From: Ditylenchus dipsaci
Taxonomy: Eukaryota > Nematoda > Chromadorea > Rhabditida > Anguinidae
NCBI GenBank assembly: GCA_004194705.1
Contig: SADC01001227.1
Coordinates: forward strand, 2,542,001 to 2,606,000
DNA length: 64,000 bases
Reading direction: 5' to 3'
In this document: positions 1 through 54,300 of the stretch, piece by piece
Layout: each line of letters starts with the position of its first letter
How positions within the stretch are numbered: the stretch's first letter is position 1
Notes under the pieces: generated by a model
What the model saw: the letters and a program-made list of their open reading frames with translations, nothing else
What the model was told of the DNA's origin: nothing
The model's database searches: none
Translations under genes and position numbers: made by a program

Positions 1-43236
<43,236 letters not shown>

Positions 43237-43361
43237 AGTTTGGCAACAACGCGGTGGATGATGAATTAAATGATGCTTATTATACTTATACAGCTAAAAA
43301 GGCAAAAGGACCAGCAACTACTTTTAATTAAAATGATAGTACATGGAATGCAAAGAAAACG

Positions 43362-43367
43362 AATAAA
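43362..43367 (+). promoter_or_regulatory. AATAAA polyadenylation signal of the CELSR gene
   Basis: A canonical AATAAA lies 126 bp after the CELSR stop and before the transposon nest begins at about 43490. It is the likely end of the transcript. Confidence 0.6.
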
Positions 43368-43491
43368 AGTTTATGACATTTATGCAAAAAGATAAACTAA
43401 ATTCATACAGTCAGATGTGCATTACAGACTGCACAATATACAGGGGTCCAAGAAATATGGGCAATTTTAAGCTGCCATAACTTTCCTTACA

Positions 43492-43591
43492 CAGTCAAAC
43501 CTCTATATAGCAACCTCTACATTGCAACCACCTCTATATGGCATCCGGGCACGGCCGGTCCCTTGCGGGATGCAATATAGAGGTTTGACTG
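43492..43591. mobile_element. 100-bp pogo/Tigger-like MITE
   Basis: CAGTCAAACCTCTATATAGCAACC...GGATGCAATATAGAGGTTTGACTG-TA, about 255 bp after the CELSR stop. Confidence 0.85.
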
Positions 43592-44624
43592 TACGCCGTC
43601 TTTTGAACATCTGTTTTGGCAGATCTCCTCAGAATTTCACGCAATTTTTTTTATATATAGTGTGAAAATTACGATTTTCGCTTTGTCCCTACCTTCTGTG
43701 GTTTCTGTGGTTCTGTGGTTCCTTATCATGGCAATTTCAAAGGTTTGAATGCGCGCGGGACCACATAGATTTTGTCAATAATGTTTTTGAATTATTTTTT
43801 AATTGCATTTTAAATTTAAAAGGTTATGTTCTATTCGATATAATGTCACTTAACCACAGTGTCAGTTGTGGAGCAGTGCATATAGGATGAGTGGCTGTAA
43901 GTATAGTCGGGGTCAACTTAGTTGACCCTCAACTTTTTAAAATTGACCCCTAAAGTTGACCCTGCCGTCAACTTTTCAGGCCTCAACTTAGTTGACCCTC
44001 AACTTTTTAGGTTGACCCCAAAAAGTTGACCCTAAGTTGACCCGGCCTCAACTTTTTGCCCCTCAACTTTTAGTTGACCCCCAGGTTGACCTCAACTACT
44101 TTTGACTAGAAAAGTTGACCCTCAACTTTTGACTAGAAAATGAAGGTTTACCCCCTCAACTTTTAGTTGACCCTCAACTTTTTAGCAAACTATCGATTTT
44201 TTGTCTCCTGTATTTTTCTTAGAATTTTAAAAATTGTTGTGTAAAACAGGCTGCCCCTGCAGTAGGTACCACCTGGATAGCCTAAAAATTAAAATTTTCG
44301 GTTCTTATCGGTTATCCGCACCCCACCCCATTGTTTAATAATATGATGATGATGTAACTTGACTATTTTGTGGAAAAAGTAAGTGGGGTGCGGATAACCG
44401 ATAAGAACAAATTTCTTAATAAGAAAAATAAACCATCATATCTAAATAAAAATTGTATGGAAAATCGGATTTGTCAGGACCGAATTGCGGTTTCCTCCAC
44501 CGGGGTGATTTCCTCTACGCGAAGATTGCAAACTACTTAAACACCCCAAATCAATTCAAACCATCTAAAAGCACACTATGCTCAAGGACCCTGAATTGAG
44601 TCCTCTACTCGGGACTAATTGCAC

Positions 44625-45532
44625 CAGGACCGGTAGCAATAATCAAAATATCCACGGATAAATCCGCGGATAGGGATAAATCCGCGGATAAAAAAATATC
44701 CGTAGCAATAATGAAAATATCCGCGGATAAAAATCTGTGGATACGGATTTTTATCCGCGGATTTTATCCGTAGCAATAATAAAAATATCCGCGGATTTTA
44801 TCCTTAGCCCGGTCGGAGGTGGATAACAAGTGAAGCTAAATTTCACCTACACATTTTTAAGGGTTAAATTTTACTTTTAAGCATTATTAACCTTGAAATG
44901 TTTCATTGCACAAATAAATGAGCTAATTATACATGTTTTTCAAACTATACACATTTTCTTTTAAATAATATAAATAACAATGAAAAGTAAAATGTAGCTT
45001 CGAGTTCAATCCAAAAGCAACTAAGCAAAGTAGTTTTGAGCAATTTGATTTCTGTAGGCATTACCACTGCTAATGCATATGTTATCGGTAGGCTCTGGAC
45101 ATTCTGGCTGATCGTCTATAAGTCGTCTTCTGGACCAAGGAAATCTGGTTGTTTCAGATCAACTTCAATGTTGTGAAGGACGGCTGCGGCTATTATGTAA
45201 TCAGGCACGTTTTTAAGGCAATGCGGAGCTCTCCATGCAGGCTGTGGAACCTTCGTTTCCATCTGCCGAAGGTATGCTCTATGAGAACTCTTGTTTTGTC
45301 GTGCGCACTATACGCATTATATCACGCATTATATCATGAACAGACAAATTTTATCCGCGGATAAAATCCGAGGATATTATCCTCAGCTAGGGATAAATCC
45401 GCGGATATTATCCGCAGCTGCGGATAATTTTATCCGCTATTATTGCTACGGGATAAAATCCGCGGATTTTTCTATCCGCGGATTTATCCCTATCCTCGAT
45501 TTTATCCGCTGATTATTGCTACCGGTCCAGAA
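44625..45532. mobile_element. element with ATCCGCGGAT iteron arms and a PIF/Harbinger relic
   Basis: The termini GGACCGGTAGCAATAAT and its inverse bound arms full of AAATCCGCGGATA(A/T)TATCC units (44650-44810 and 45350-45515). The minus-strand Harbinger nuclease fragment lies inside. I could not identify a convincing target duplication. Confidence 0.8.
45116..45300 (-). pseudogene. PIF/Harbinger (HARBI1-type) nuclease C-terminal fragment
   Basis: The minus strand reads [20 protein letters not shown], then after a one-base frameshift [20 protein letters not shown] and a stop at 45116. The E-x-x-F-G-x-W-K-x-R-F and VLHN motifs are typical of the C-terminal part of Harbinger DDE nucleases. The upstream catalytic aspartates are missing. 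Confidence 0.87.
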
Positions 45533-45578
45533 GAATTCGAACCAGCAACCTGTACACCAACCCTGAGAACCCATGCAC

Positions 45579-45905
45579 CAAACCAAGTGGTCGTCCACTT
45601 GGATCAAATTTTTTTTACGTTTTCGGGTTGCAAAACATTTTTTCTGCACTGATTCGAGCATGCTGAAGATGGTTTGAACAGTGGTATATTACGTTTTATG
45701 AAGAAATTTTTGAGTTATTGCCAACGATTGATTTTGATAAATCAAGAATTAGCAATAACTCAAAAATTTCTCCATAAAATGGGGTTTACCACTGTCAAAC
45801 CATTTTCAGCGTGCTCGAATTAGTACAGAAAAATTGTTTTGGAACCCGAAAAGTTTAAAAAAATTTTTTGATCCAGGTGGACGACCACCTGGTCGGGTTG
45901 GAGCA
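45579..45905. repeat. palindrome shared with 34870-35285
   Basis: ACCAAGTGGTCGTCCACTTGGATCAAATTTTTTT...AGCATGCTGAAGATGGTTTGA, then its inverse ending TTTGATCCAGGTGGACGACCACCTGGT. The tips are themselves palindromic. Confidence 0.83.
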
Positions 45906-46880
45906 TGGATTCTTAGCGGTGATGTAGAGTTTGTTGATACGAATCCACCTGGGTGCATACTTTTTTTTTCAATAATTTAAAAAAAAAAGACAAGCGTTTG
46001 ATTTTTCAGGTCATTTGGGTGAATATACCCGTACTCTGGAGTGACCTGGATATCAACCTGTCCAGGTGATACCCACCCAGGTTTGGGCTTGGGTAGGTAA
46101 AATCGAAGTTTTGCTCTTAACAAGCCCGATTCCCCACAAAATTTCAGTTTAGAAAAATGACTTTTTATTTAAATTAATTTTATATTTTCAGGCCATCCAG
46201 GTGGTACCAGGTGGTATTGATTGGACTTAACAATCCTAATTTCTCACACAATTTTAAGTTAAAAAATGGTTTATTTTTTATTTTTAAGAAATTTTAATTT
46301 CTTAGACCATCCAGGTGTATATCCTGGAGGTATCTACCACTGGAAGGTACCTTACGGACTTGCACCTTACCTGATGTAACCACTCATAGATTTCAAAAGA
46401 CCCATAGAATATTTAGGACTAGGTTGGCTGAATTCAATTTACTGGTTTCGTGTTGATAAGTAAGTTGAATAAAAAATGATGTAAACAACAGCTTTTGAGA
46501 AATCAACAGTAACTTTTGAAAAGTCAACGAAGAAATTGAGGGGTCAACCTGAAAAATTGAGGGGTCAACCTAATAAGTTGAGGGGTCAACTAAGTTGACC
46601 CCTAAAAAAGTTGAGGGGGGCTCAACCTAGGGGTCAACTTTGGGTTCAACATTGAGGGTCAACTTTTTAGTTGACCCTCAACTAAAAGTTGAGGGTCAAC
46701 TAAGTTGACCCCGACTATACTTACAGCCAGTTGTCCGATCTGGCATTGTCAAGCGACGTTGGGATCGACTAGTGAACGGTTCTAACTTTTGAACAAATTT
46801 TTAAATTTATTTTCTAAACAATCAGCGCAGACAAAAAAACTATTCGGCATTATTATTAACAAAATGCGTGTGGTCCCGCG

Positions 46881-47721
46881 GGCTAGGATACATTTGGCAA
46901 AAACGAAAGTCGGCAAAAACGAAACTTGTCGAAACGAAACTTGGCGAAACGAAATTTGGCAAAACGGAACTTGGCAAAACGAAATTTGACAAAACGAAAT
47001 TTGGCAAAACGGAACTTGGCAAAACGAAACTTGGCAAAACGAAATTTGGCAAAAACGAAACTTGGCAAAAACGAAAGTTGGCAAAAAATGCCTTCGTCCC
47101 CCCTGTTGTCCAAAAATGTCTAAAAATCGAAATTTTTTCTCTTCTCTCAAAACGATCTATTTCGACGCATTTGGAGGTTTTATGCCATAAAATAAGTTTC
47201 GAGACGATTTTTCCTACGTTTCTTATTGTCTACGTCTCGTTTAAGCCTTCAAACCCGCAAATTTTGGTCCAAGTAAAAAAAAATTCGTATCCAACTACAA
47301 ATTCTCCGTTTTACTCTATATGGCCTACTAAAACATTACTTATAGGCGAGCAAAACACAATACTTTTGGTAAAACGGCATAGACATTAATTAATGCGACG
47401 TATGGCAGACTTCCTTCACTGTCGCTAGATTCTGTAGAGCTCATATCGATATCTAAAAAAACCGCACCTTAAATTGCATTGAAAAAGCGCAAGGGACGGT
47501 ATAGGATATAGATATAGATAAGTATAGAGGGAAATAGATCGTTTTAAGAGAGGAGAAAAAATTTCACTTTTCAGACATTTTTGGACAACAGGGGGGACCA
47601 AGGCAATTTTTGCCAGCTTTCGTTTTGCTAAGTTTCGTTTTGCCAAAATTCGTTTTGCCAAGTTTCGTTTTGACAAAACCCACGTTTGCCAAGTTTCGTT
47701 TTTGCCAAATGTATCCTAGCC
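46881..47721. mobile_element. 841-bp element with AACTTGGCAAAACGAA iteron arms, 8-bp TSD
   Basis: A perfect GTCCCGCG duplication flanks it (46873-46880, 47722-47729). The termini GGCTAGGATACATTTGGCAAAAACGAAAG and the inverse lead into arms of about 11 units (left) and 6 units (right) of the 16-bp (A)ACTTGGCAAAACGAA. The central part has no transposase. It is inserted in the right arm of the 43722-47770 repeat. Confidence 0.92.
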
Positions 47722-47949
47722 GTCCCGCGCGCATTCAAACCTTTCAAATTGCCATGATAAGGAAGAGACAGGGTCCTTTAAGGTCTCACCCATAAAAAAG
47801 CCATCTAGAGACAGGACTCAAACCACAGGAGGGACCAAGCGGCGAATTGCGCCGGAAGTTTTACAACTCTTAGACAAGAAACTGTGACTTTTGAACTGCA
47901 AGATTTGCTATTCTTCTTTGATTTTCTTGATTTTGAAGGCATAGAAACT

Positions 47950-48135
47950 CTGGTATGCATACATTTTCATGCATCCAGAGCCGATTTCGAGTGATTTGTG
48001 TCTAAGGTATGTGGGTGTGCGCATCTGAAATCTGAGCCCCCTGCGCGTGGGCGCAGGTGGCTTGAGAGTTAGAGGTGCGCGCACTCACTTACCTTAGACA
48101 TAATTCCGAGCAAGAATCTTAATTGAAAATGCATA
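47950..48135. repeat. foldback-family hairpin copy
   Basis: GTGTCTAAGGTATGTGGGTGTGCGCATC...CCCCCTGCGCGTGGGCGCAGG...GAGAGTTAGAGGTGCGCGCACTCACTTACCTTAGACAT (about 47999-48102), with the family's flanking words on both sides. Confidence 0.75.
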
Positions 48136-49639
48136 TAGAGATTCTTTTTTGCCAAGCTCCAGTGACCGAAACGGGACAGAATACCCTAAAATAAGATGGA
48201 TTACCTTGGTCTACCAAGGCAAAAGGTCAAAATTTTGGTCAAAACTTTAAAACAAAATTTTGGTCAAAACCCCACACCTAGAAGAAACACCTTTTCGTAC
48301 AAATTAAATCGTTTTACGTCGGAAAAACATCATTTCGAGCGATTTTGTGCGAGTCCCGTGAAGTCCATTGAAGCCCAACCCGTGTAAAACGGACTCTAGG
48401 TACAAAGGACTCTCGATATAGTGGACCTTACAGCCGATATTAGGATATTTTGAATATCCTAAAATATTCAAGTAACCTGATTAGGAGAAACATCCTAAAT
48501 GGAATACATATCGTAATATTTGGATATTTTAGGGATACCAAAATATTCTAAAATGTCATACTTTTGTGATAATAAGATACTTTTCTAATATCTGTCTCCA
48601 GGGGTTCATTGTATCAAGAGGTTGCTATAGTTGGTTTTTCTTATATAGTTTTCTAAAAAAAATAACACTGGTTAGCATAAAAAATTAACAAAATTTTCTA
48701 GTAAGTAATGTTAGAAGTAAGTAATGCATTTTCTAACTTAATATCAAGGTGCAAAAATTTCCAGACAATTTTGTATTGATTTTGCACCTTGCTTAATATA
48801 CTTGTTCGAATAATTGTAGACATGCTCGATATTGTTCTCTGTCAAAAAACAATGAATTAGTGAAAAAAGACGGAAAATGAAAATTGATAACAAGTTCATG
48901 GTCCACAAAGATTAGGTACTAGAAGGAGTAAATTTGGTACGTAATATTAAATTTGGTATAAAAATTTGTATAATAAATTTGGTATAAAAATATATAAATT
49001 GTACCAGCTCGTAGATTGTACCGACTCGTTGTACCCAGTTGTACGTTGTGCAGTAAACAAAAAGCAACGCAAATCTTCGGGCACATTTGTTGCAGTACAA
49101 AGCTCCTAATTTCTCAAGCTGCATTAAAAAATCATATGATCTCGAATATTATTGCTCAAGTCTTGCCACGCCCTGCTGTCATTTTTGATTCCGTCATTCA
49201 TATTTCTCTGGTCACGTTTTATACGCTGGTTGTGCGAAATCTTGATCTAGCTTTTCAGGTCTTAGCATTGCTGGAAATGTTACGCGCTGTGGTGAGCCTT
49301 CTGGGCTGTTGTCTCTAAGCGAAAGTGAAGTGAAGATTAATCAGGCCTCCCCTAATTACCGAGTACACAAGTGGAGAGTAGTTTGAAACATTACGGTAAC
49401 CCTTTTTTTCACCGACGAGATTGAGTTTATACACTAAGTGCTGTGTAGCTATTTAGCTTAGGCGTAAGCCGCCTAGCTACAAATCGCCTACAAATACTGA
49501 GCTATATCTGTCCTCGGTTGCAAATTGACAGTTTGGGACAGTTTGGGAAATTACTTTGTTAGTAGGTGATCTTGACTAGAGAATGCAAACCTATGCTATT
49601 GCTCTTAGTTGGTGCCAGCATACTTGTGCGCCCGAGAAA

Positions 49640-49812
49640 ATCAGCGCCGGTAATTTTTTTCGCATTTTTCTCCCCAGCGCCATCTTTTCGGCCATGGGCG
49701 CCGGTCTCTTAAAAAAGTGGCGCCGGGCGTCGGACATCGGCGCCGGGTGCCATGGCCGAAAAGATGGCGCTGGGGAGAAAAATGCGAAAAAAATTGGCGC
49801 CGGGCGCCGAAT
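49640..49812. repeat. GGCGCC-rich palindrome
   Basis: GCCGG...TTTTTTTCGCATTTTTCTCCCCAGCGCCATCTTTTCGGCCATGG and its inverse face each other around GGCGCCGG words. Further GGCGCCGGCGCC words lie at 50040-50090. The intergenic stretch 48140-51308 shows no other gene or element I can support. Confidence 0.8.
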
Positions 49813-51308
49813 AGCTTACATAGAGAAAGAAGCTAGGAAAATTTTTTATTTATGTTTATTTTATTACAATTTTATCTCTTTTTCAACTTAAAGTGCAGAA
49901 TTTACAAGGAACTGGAGCTGTTTGAGTCATAAAATCTAAAAAAGCTGAAAAATCAGTACAAAACACAGTTTAAAAACATCCCAAAAAGGCTATTTATATA
50001 ATAAGAGAAGATATAAAAACCACCAAAAAGAGGTTCCAGGCGCCGGCGCCCGACTACACAATTTTCAAAAAAGGCGCGGAGCGCCGGCGCTCCGATTTTT
50101 GCAAAATTTTCCGGGCGCCCGTCCAAGTATGGGTGCCGCAGCTAAGTATCAGATGATGACTGATCACGAAGAGATCAGCGATTCGAAAATGCAGCCATCT
50201 GTCGTTAATAGCCCAGAAGAGCCCAAGAACTCCATAAAAACACAAAACGATTAATATGCTATAACGGGGGTTGACTGCATGAGAAAAAGCTTAGTGAAGC
50301 TTTTTATCCTTTTGGCAAACTCGAGCTGTTGCTTTAAAAAATCCGACAATTGTAACAGATATGGTTCATAAGCTCAAAGCAAAGAGGAATGAGAAATTTT
50401 TTTAAATAAAAAAGGATATGATGGCTCACCAATAACTGCGAATTGCCATCACCTCCTAACAAAAAAAGATATATCTCGTCGGAATAGCGCATATTGAAAA
50501 AGTTATGTGCAAAAGAAATAGTTCAAAAAACGGACGACCCTGTATCGGTTATAAAAAAATTAGTCGCTTAACTGTTCTGGACGAGCTTTTCGTTTTATTT
50601 TCGGCGCAAGTAAACTGAAATTTCTCTGCACCCGGTTTTCGGTTTTCTCGGTTTTCTGAAACCCTATTTTCGGTTCATTGGCCAAAAAGCCGGTTTTTGG
50701 TTAATTGACCGGATCCTACCCTAGTGAGCACTTTAAAAAACGTCCATGTTTGGAAGTTTTTGTGATCCAACTTTTTCTGTGCTAATATTTAGAGTTTTTT
50801 ATATTGCAAATTTAGACTTATTAGTGGCTTTCGTAGAACAAATATGTAAAAATGTTATTGTGTGTTTAAGTACTAGAAAAGCGCCAAGCCTGGCATTCTG
50901 TTTATGTTCATTTGCTGAGAGAGTTCTTCTGGAAGAGCACGGCTATTCTCATCTTTTTTCGAAACGTCGAAGTTTCTAGTTCCCCTTTGCATGCACAGTT
51001 TTCTTCTACAGCCTTTTTACTTCTTTATAGTTTCACAAAACCACTTGACATCAAATTTAGCTTTATTTATCATTTTTTGGAGTGACCTTTAACACAAGAT
51101 TTTTTTGTTTTGTTTCAAAAGAAGAAAAGAACAACTGCTTTATTTTTCGGTCAGAACGTGGCCGAGCCTGGCACTGGCTTGTGATATAACCCATGTGTTC
51201 TTCTACATATTTTTTGTTCCTTATAACTCCACATTTTTTAAGTTCGCTGCTTTCAAAAGAATATATTCTCTAGTTTAACCCGAATGCCAGCGGTCATAGC
51301 CGCTAAAA

Positions 51309-54300
51309 ATGGACGCTTTGAACCAACAACAGCAGCAGCCGTCTTTGCATTGTCAATTGTGTCACTATAAATTGGACTTACACCCCAGTTTGATTGATGG
51401 CGATAATGTCCACCCCAATGATCCAATACTGTCCGAATTTGACGTATATTGATTGCTACTTTTTCTAGATGTTTCTTAAAACATTTTAAGGTTCTAGAAT
51501 CGATTGCGAGATGGTCTGAGACTTGCGGAGTCCGGCAATTTGCTGGAGTTAATTTGCAGCTCTAATACCCCATTGCAGTTGCCTATGTGCAAAGTAACAT
51601 ACTTTTGTATAAAATTGAATTTTTGAAAAGGAATACCGTATTTCCTCTAATAGCTCCCCCTGCTCCATAAGCTCCCCCGCTCTAATAACTCCCCCTGTTT
51701 TGAGTAAATAGTATTTTTATACAAAAAATTTCAGTTCGCATTCAAATTTGTATCAAGCTAAAAAGAAACTAGTTCACAAATAAGTTTGTGTTTGAAAAAA
51801 TACACTTACAGTGTATAACATCACCACAGACGAAGCGTATGTAACTTATATCAACGAGCCAAATTACATCTATCAGATATAAGTCGTTTCGGTGACGGAA
51901 AAATCGTACTTAGCGTAAAACTTATATTAATCCGGGACCCTGTAATAGACTGACCCTCTCGACTTTGAACAATTATATCTTAACTTAGAGCAAACATTTT
52001 GCGGACCTTTTCATTGCATTTTTAAAACTCACGATTCCGCTTTTTAGATTTTGAGGCTAAACCATGGATATCAAATTGATAAAAAGACTAAAAGGCGATA
52101 AAAAATTCTAACATTTAGCTTTGAAAATTCCAAAAATAATTTTTGGCTGAAGTTAAGGTTGAATTTGTTTTGACAAGCTAGCCCAACTCTCGAGCTAACT
52201 TTTGACTGAGACATGTGGCCGAAAAAACGGTTTCTTATAACTTTAGTCCACGGAGAGTGAAAAGACTAGAAAGAACAAAAAGGGATAACAGAGACTAAAT
52301 TCAATCGCATTTGACATCCATAGGCTAAACCCAAAAATCTTGAGATCTACCCAAATTTGTCGATTTTGAAAAATAATTTGGCATGAATAATTAGTAGAGG
52401 TTATACGGTACATTAAGCAGGTATAAATAAAAAATAAGGGACCAAAAAATAACTCACCCTGCTCTTTTAACTCCCCCGCTCTAATAACTCCCTCCTCTAG
52501 AAGGCATCCAAAAAATAACTCCCCCGGAGGAGCTATTAGAGGAAATACGGTATCTGTTTATTGGTCTGTTTTTAGATTTGCTCAAGCAAGGTATCCACCG
52601 AGCTCCAAAAACAATTGAACGATTTGGAAACAGAGTGTATTAGCTATAAATCTGCTCTTGACCAACTTGTTGCCAAAAGAGCTGAAACTGCATTTGATAA
52701 TAATACAGCCAAGCACAAATTACAAGCACTGCAGGCAAGTTAGAAATTTATTTACGATAGGGCGACATTTTTTGTTCAACATGGAACTCACTCAAAAAAA
52801 TAACTACTCTATTACTATGCGCTAAAGGGATGCCCACAATGCTTCCGTATCCGCGTCCGTAACAAAGGATCGAAATTTTCGGAAATAATTTATCCGTGTT
52901 GTAGATCGCAAATGGGTCCGTCTTTAACGTCTCTTTTACGCAAATGGCCTATTGTGTACAGCCCATAATAGTTTTGTAATTTTTTCACTTTTAAAAGGAA
53001 GCGCAGACACATTCACGATAAGTATCCAAGGATCGTAACAAACGCTCAAATAATGGAAAAGCCGACTGAAAAAAAAATATGATAATCCAACCGTAGCGAA
53101 AGTCGAAATTTCTCGAATTTTCAACTAACAATCTGATCACTTACCCTATAAATATATAAAACTAAAGACTAATCAGTTAAATATTCAGAAAGAAGAGGAT
53201 GAACTTCTCGAGCAATTCGCTGCCCTAGAAACCGAAGAAAAAATTCTAAATCAAGAGTTAGACAATAAACTAGAAGAACGAAAACTTGTAACTGAGAAAG
53301 ACACCCAATTGTACAGGCAACTCAGAGACAATCACAGGTCTTTTGATCAGACAATGTTTGTTTCACAAAATGAATGGCTCAATTTCAGAACCCTAATTGA
53401 GCTATCGGAAGAGAACAGAAGTCTAAAAGCACAAGCCAAGTAAGTTTTATAATTGCAAGTTTTTAGGTGGTGACTATTTGTCGAAATCCTCCGTCCTCGC
53501 GTAGACTCATTCTTAATACACACGCTATGGTTGAAAAACGGATGGGTGAAAAATATAGCTATGAACATGATCTTATTTGCTAGGACCCGCCACCTATAGA
53601 ATCTCTCATATGCATACGTTTTTATGCATTCAGGATTGTTTATAAGGGGGTTTTTGTCTCAAGCAAGGCCACAACTTTAGTCACAGAGGTAATTAACACC
53701 CCCCTCCCGCTGCCTCTGAAATAGTGGAAGTTGCAGCCCAGGTCCAGGAATGTGTTTTCGTGCATTTCCACCCGCAAGCGGCCCGAAGAAAGAGCATTCA
53801 ATGGCATATTGGGAAAAGTCTTAGTAAATCGGCGAATCTTGGAAGCAACCAACTTGAGAAATAGTTAACAAAAAAATAGTTTTAGATTTACCAACGAGCA
53901 AATCCAACGTCTTACGAGAGTTAATGTGCTTGATATGGCCTTCTTTATTTGGAAGGACGGTGATTATATGACTATTAATGGTTTTCGACTCGGCAGACTA
54001 AGACAGGAATTGGTGGAGTGGAATGAAATCAATGCTGCTTTTGGTCAAATAGCTTTTTTGTTAGTGGTAAGTGGTTTGCATTTATTTTATTAACTTAGTA
54101 ATGATTTATTCTACGTGACCCCTCAACGACCCCTTTGCGGTCTGTTAGATCGAGGTTTGACTGTATGGCGAAATCAGGCTTACGATCTTTTTTAAAGATT
54201 TTTCTTTTGTGCGGGACACTTAATCCCTAACATTTTACGTAGGTGCATGGGATTATTTGGTGCATGGTCGTATACGCAAATTTGTATGACAAGACTAAAA

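Larger units (their letters stand above)
43894..46728. mobile_element. 2.8-kb element with GTTGACCCTCAACTTTT iteron arms
   Basis: GGCTGTAAGTATAGTCGGGGTCAACTTAGTTGACCC and its inverse bound it. Both arms are arrays of (A)GTTGACCCTCAACTTTT-like units (43908-44185 and 46505-46705). The interior holds three other palindromic pieces (44298-44408, 44625-45532, 45579-45905) and no transposase of its own that I recognise. Confidence 0.8.
43722..47770. repeat. outermost inverted repeat of the intergenic transposon nest
   Basis: GTTCCTTATCATGGCAATTTCAAAGGTTTGAATGCGCGCGGGAC on the left pairs with GTCCCGCGCGCATTCAAACCTTTCAAATTGCCATGATAAGGAA on the right. The adjoining ATAGATTTTGTCAATAATG pairs with 46850-46868. 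Several younger elements fill the loop and one splits the right arm. Confidence 0.8.

Noticed and set aside
46789..47389. Open frames full of KRNLA/FRFAK repeats on both strands
   Set aside because: They are translations of the AACTTGGCAAAACGAA iteron arrays, not proteins.
49016..49318. 100-codon hydrophobic frame between CELSR and Beclin
   Set aside because: It begins at a non-ATG codon, has no family match I recognise and no supporting splice sites.
53640..53870. 70-codon minus-strand frame in a Beclin intron
   Set aside because: No domain or homology recognised; flanked by unrelated repeat words.
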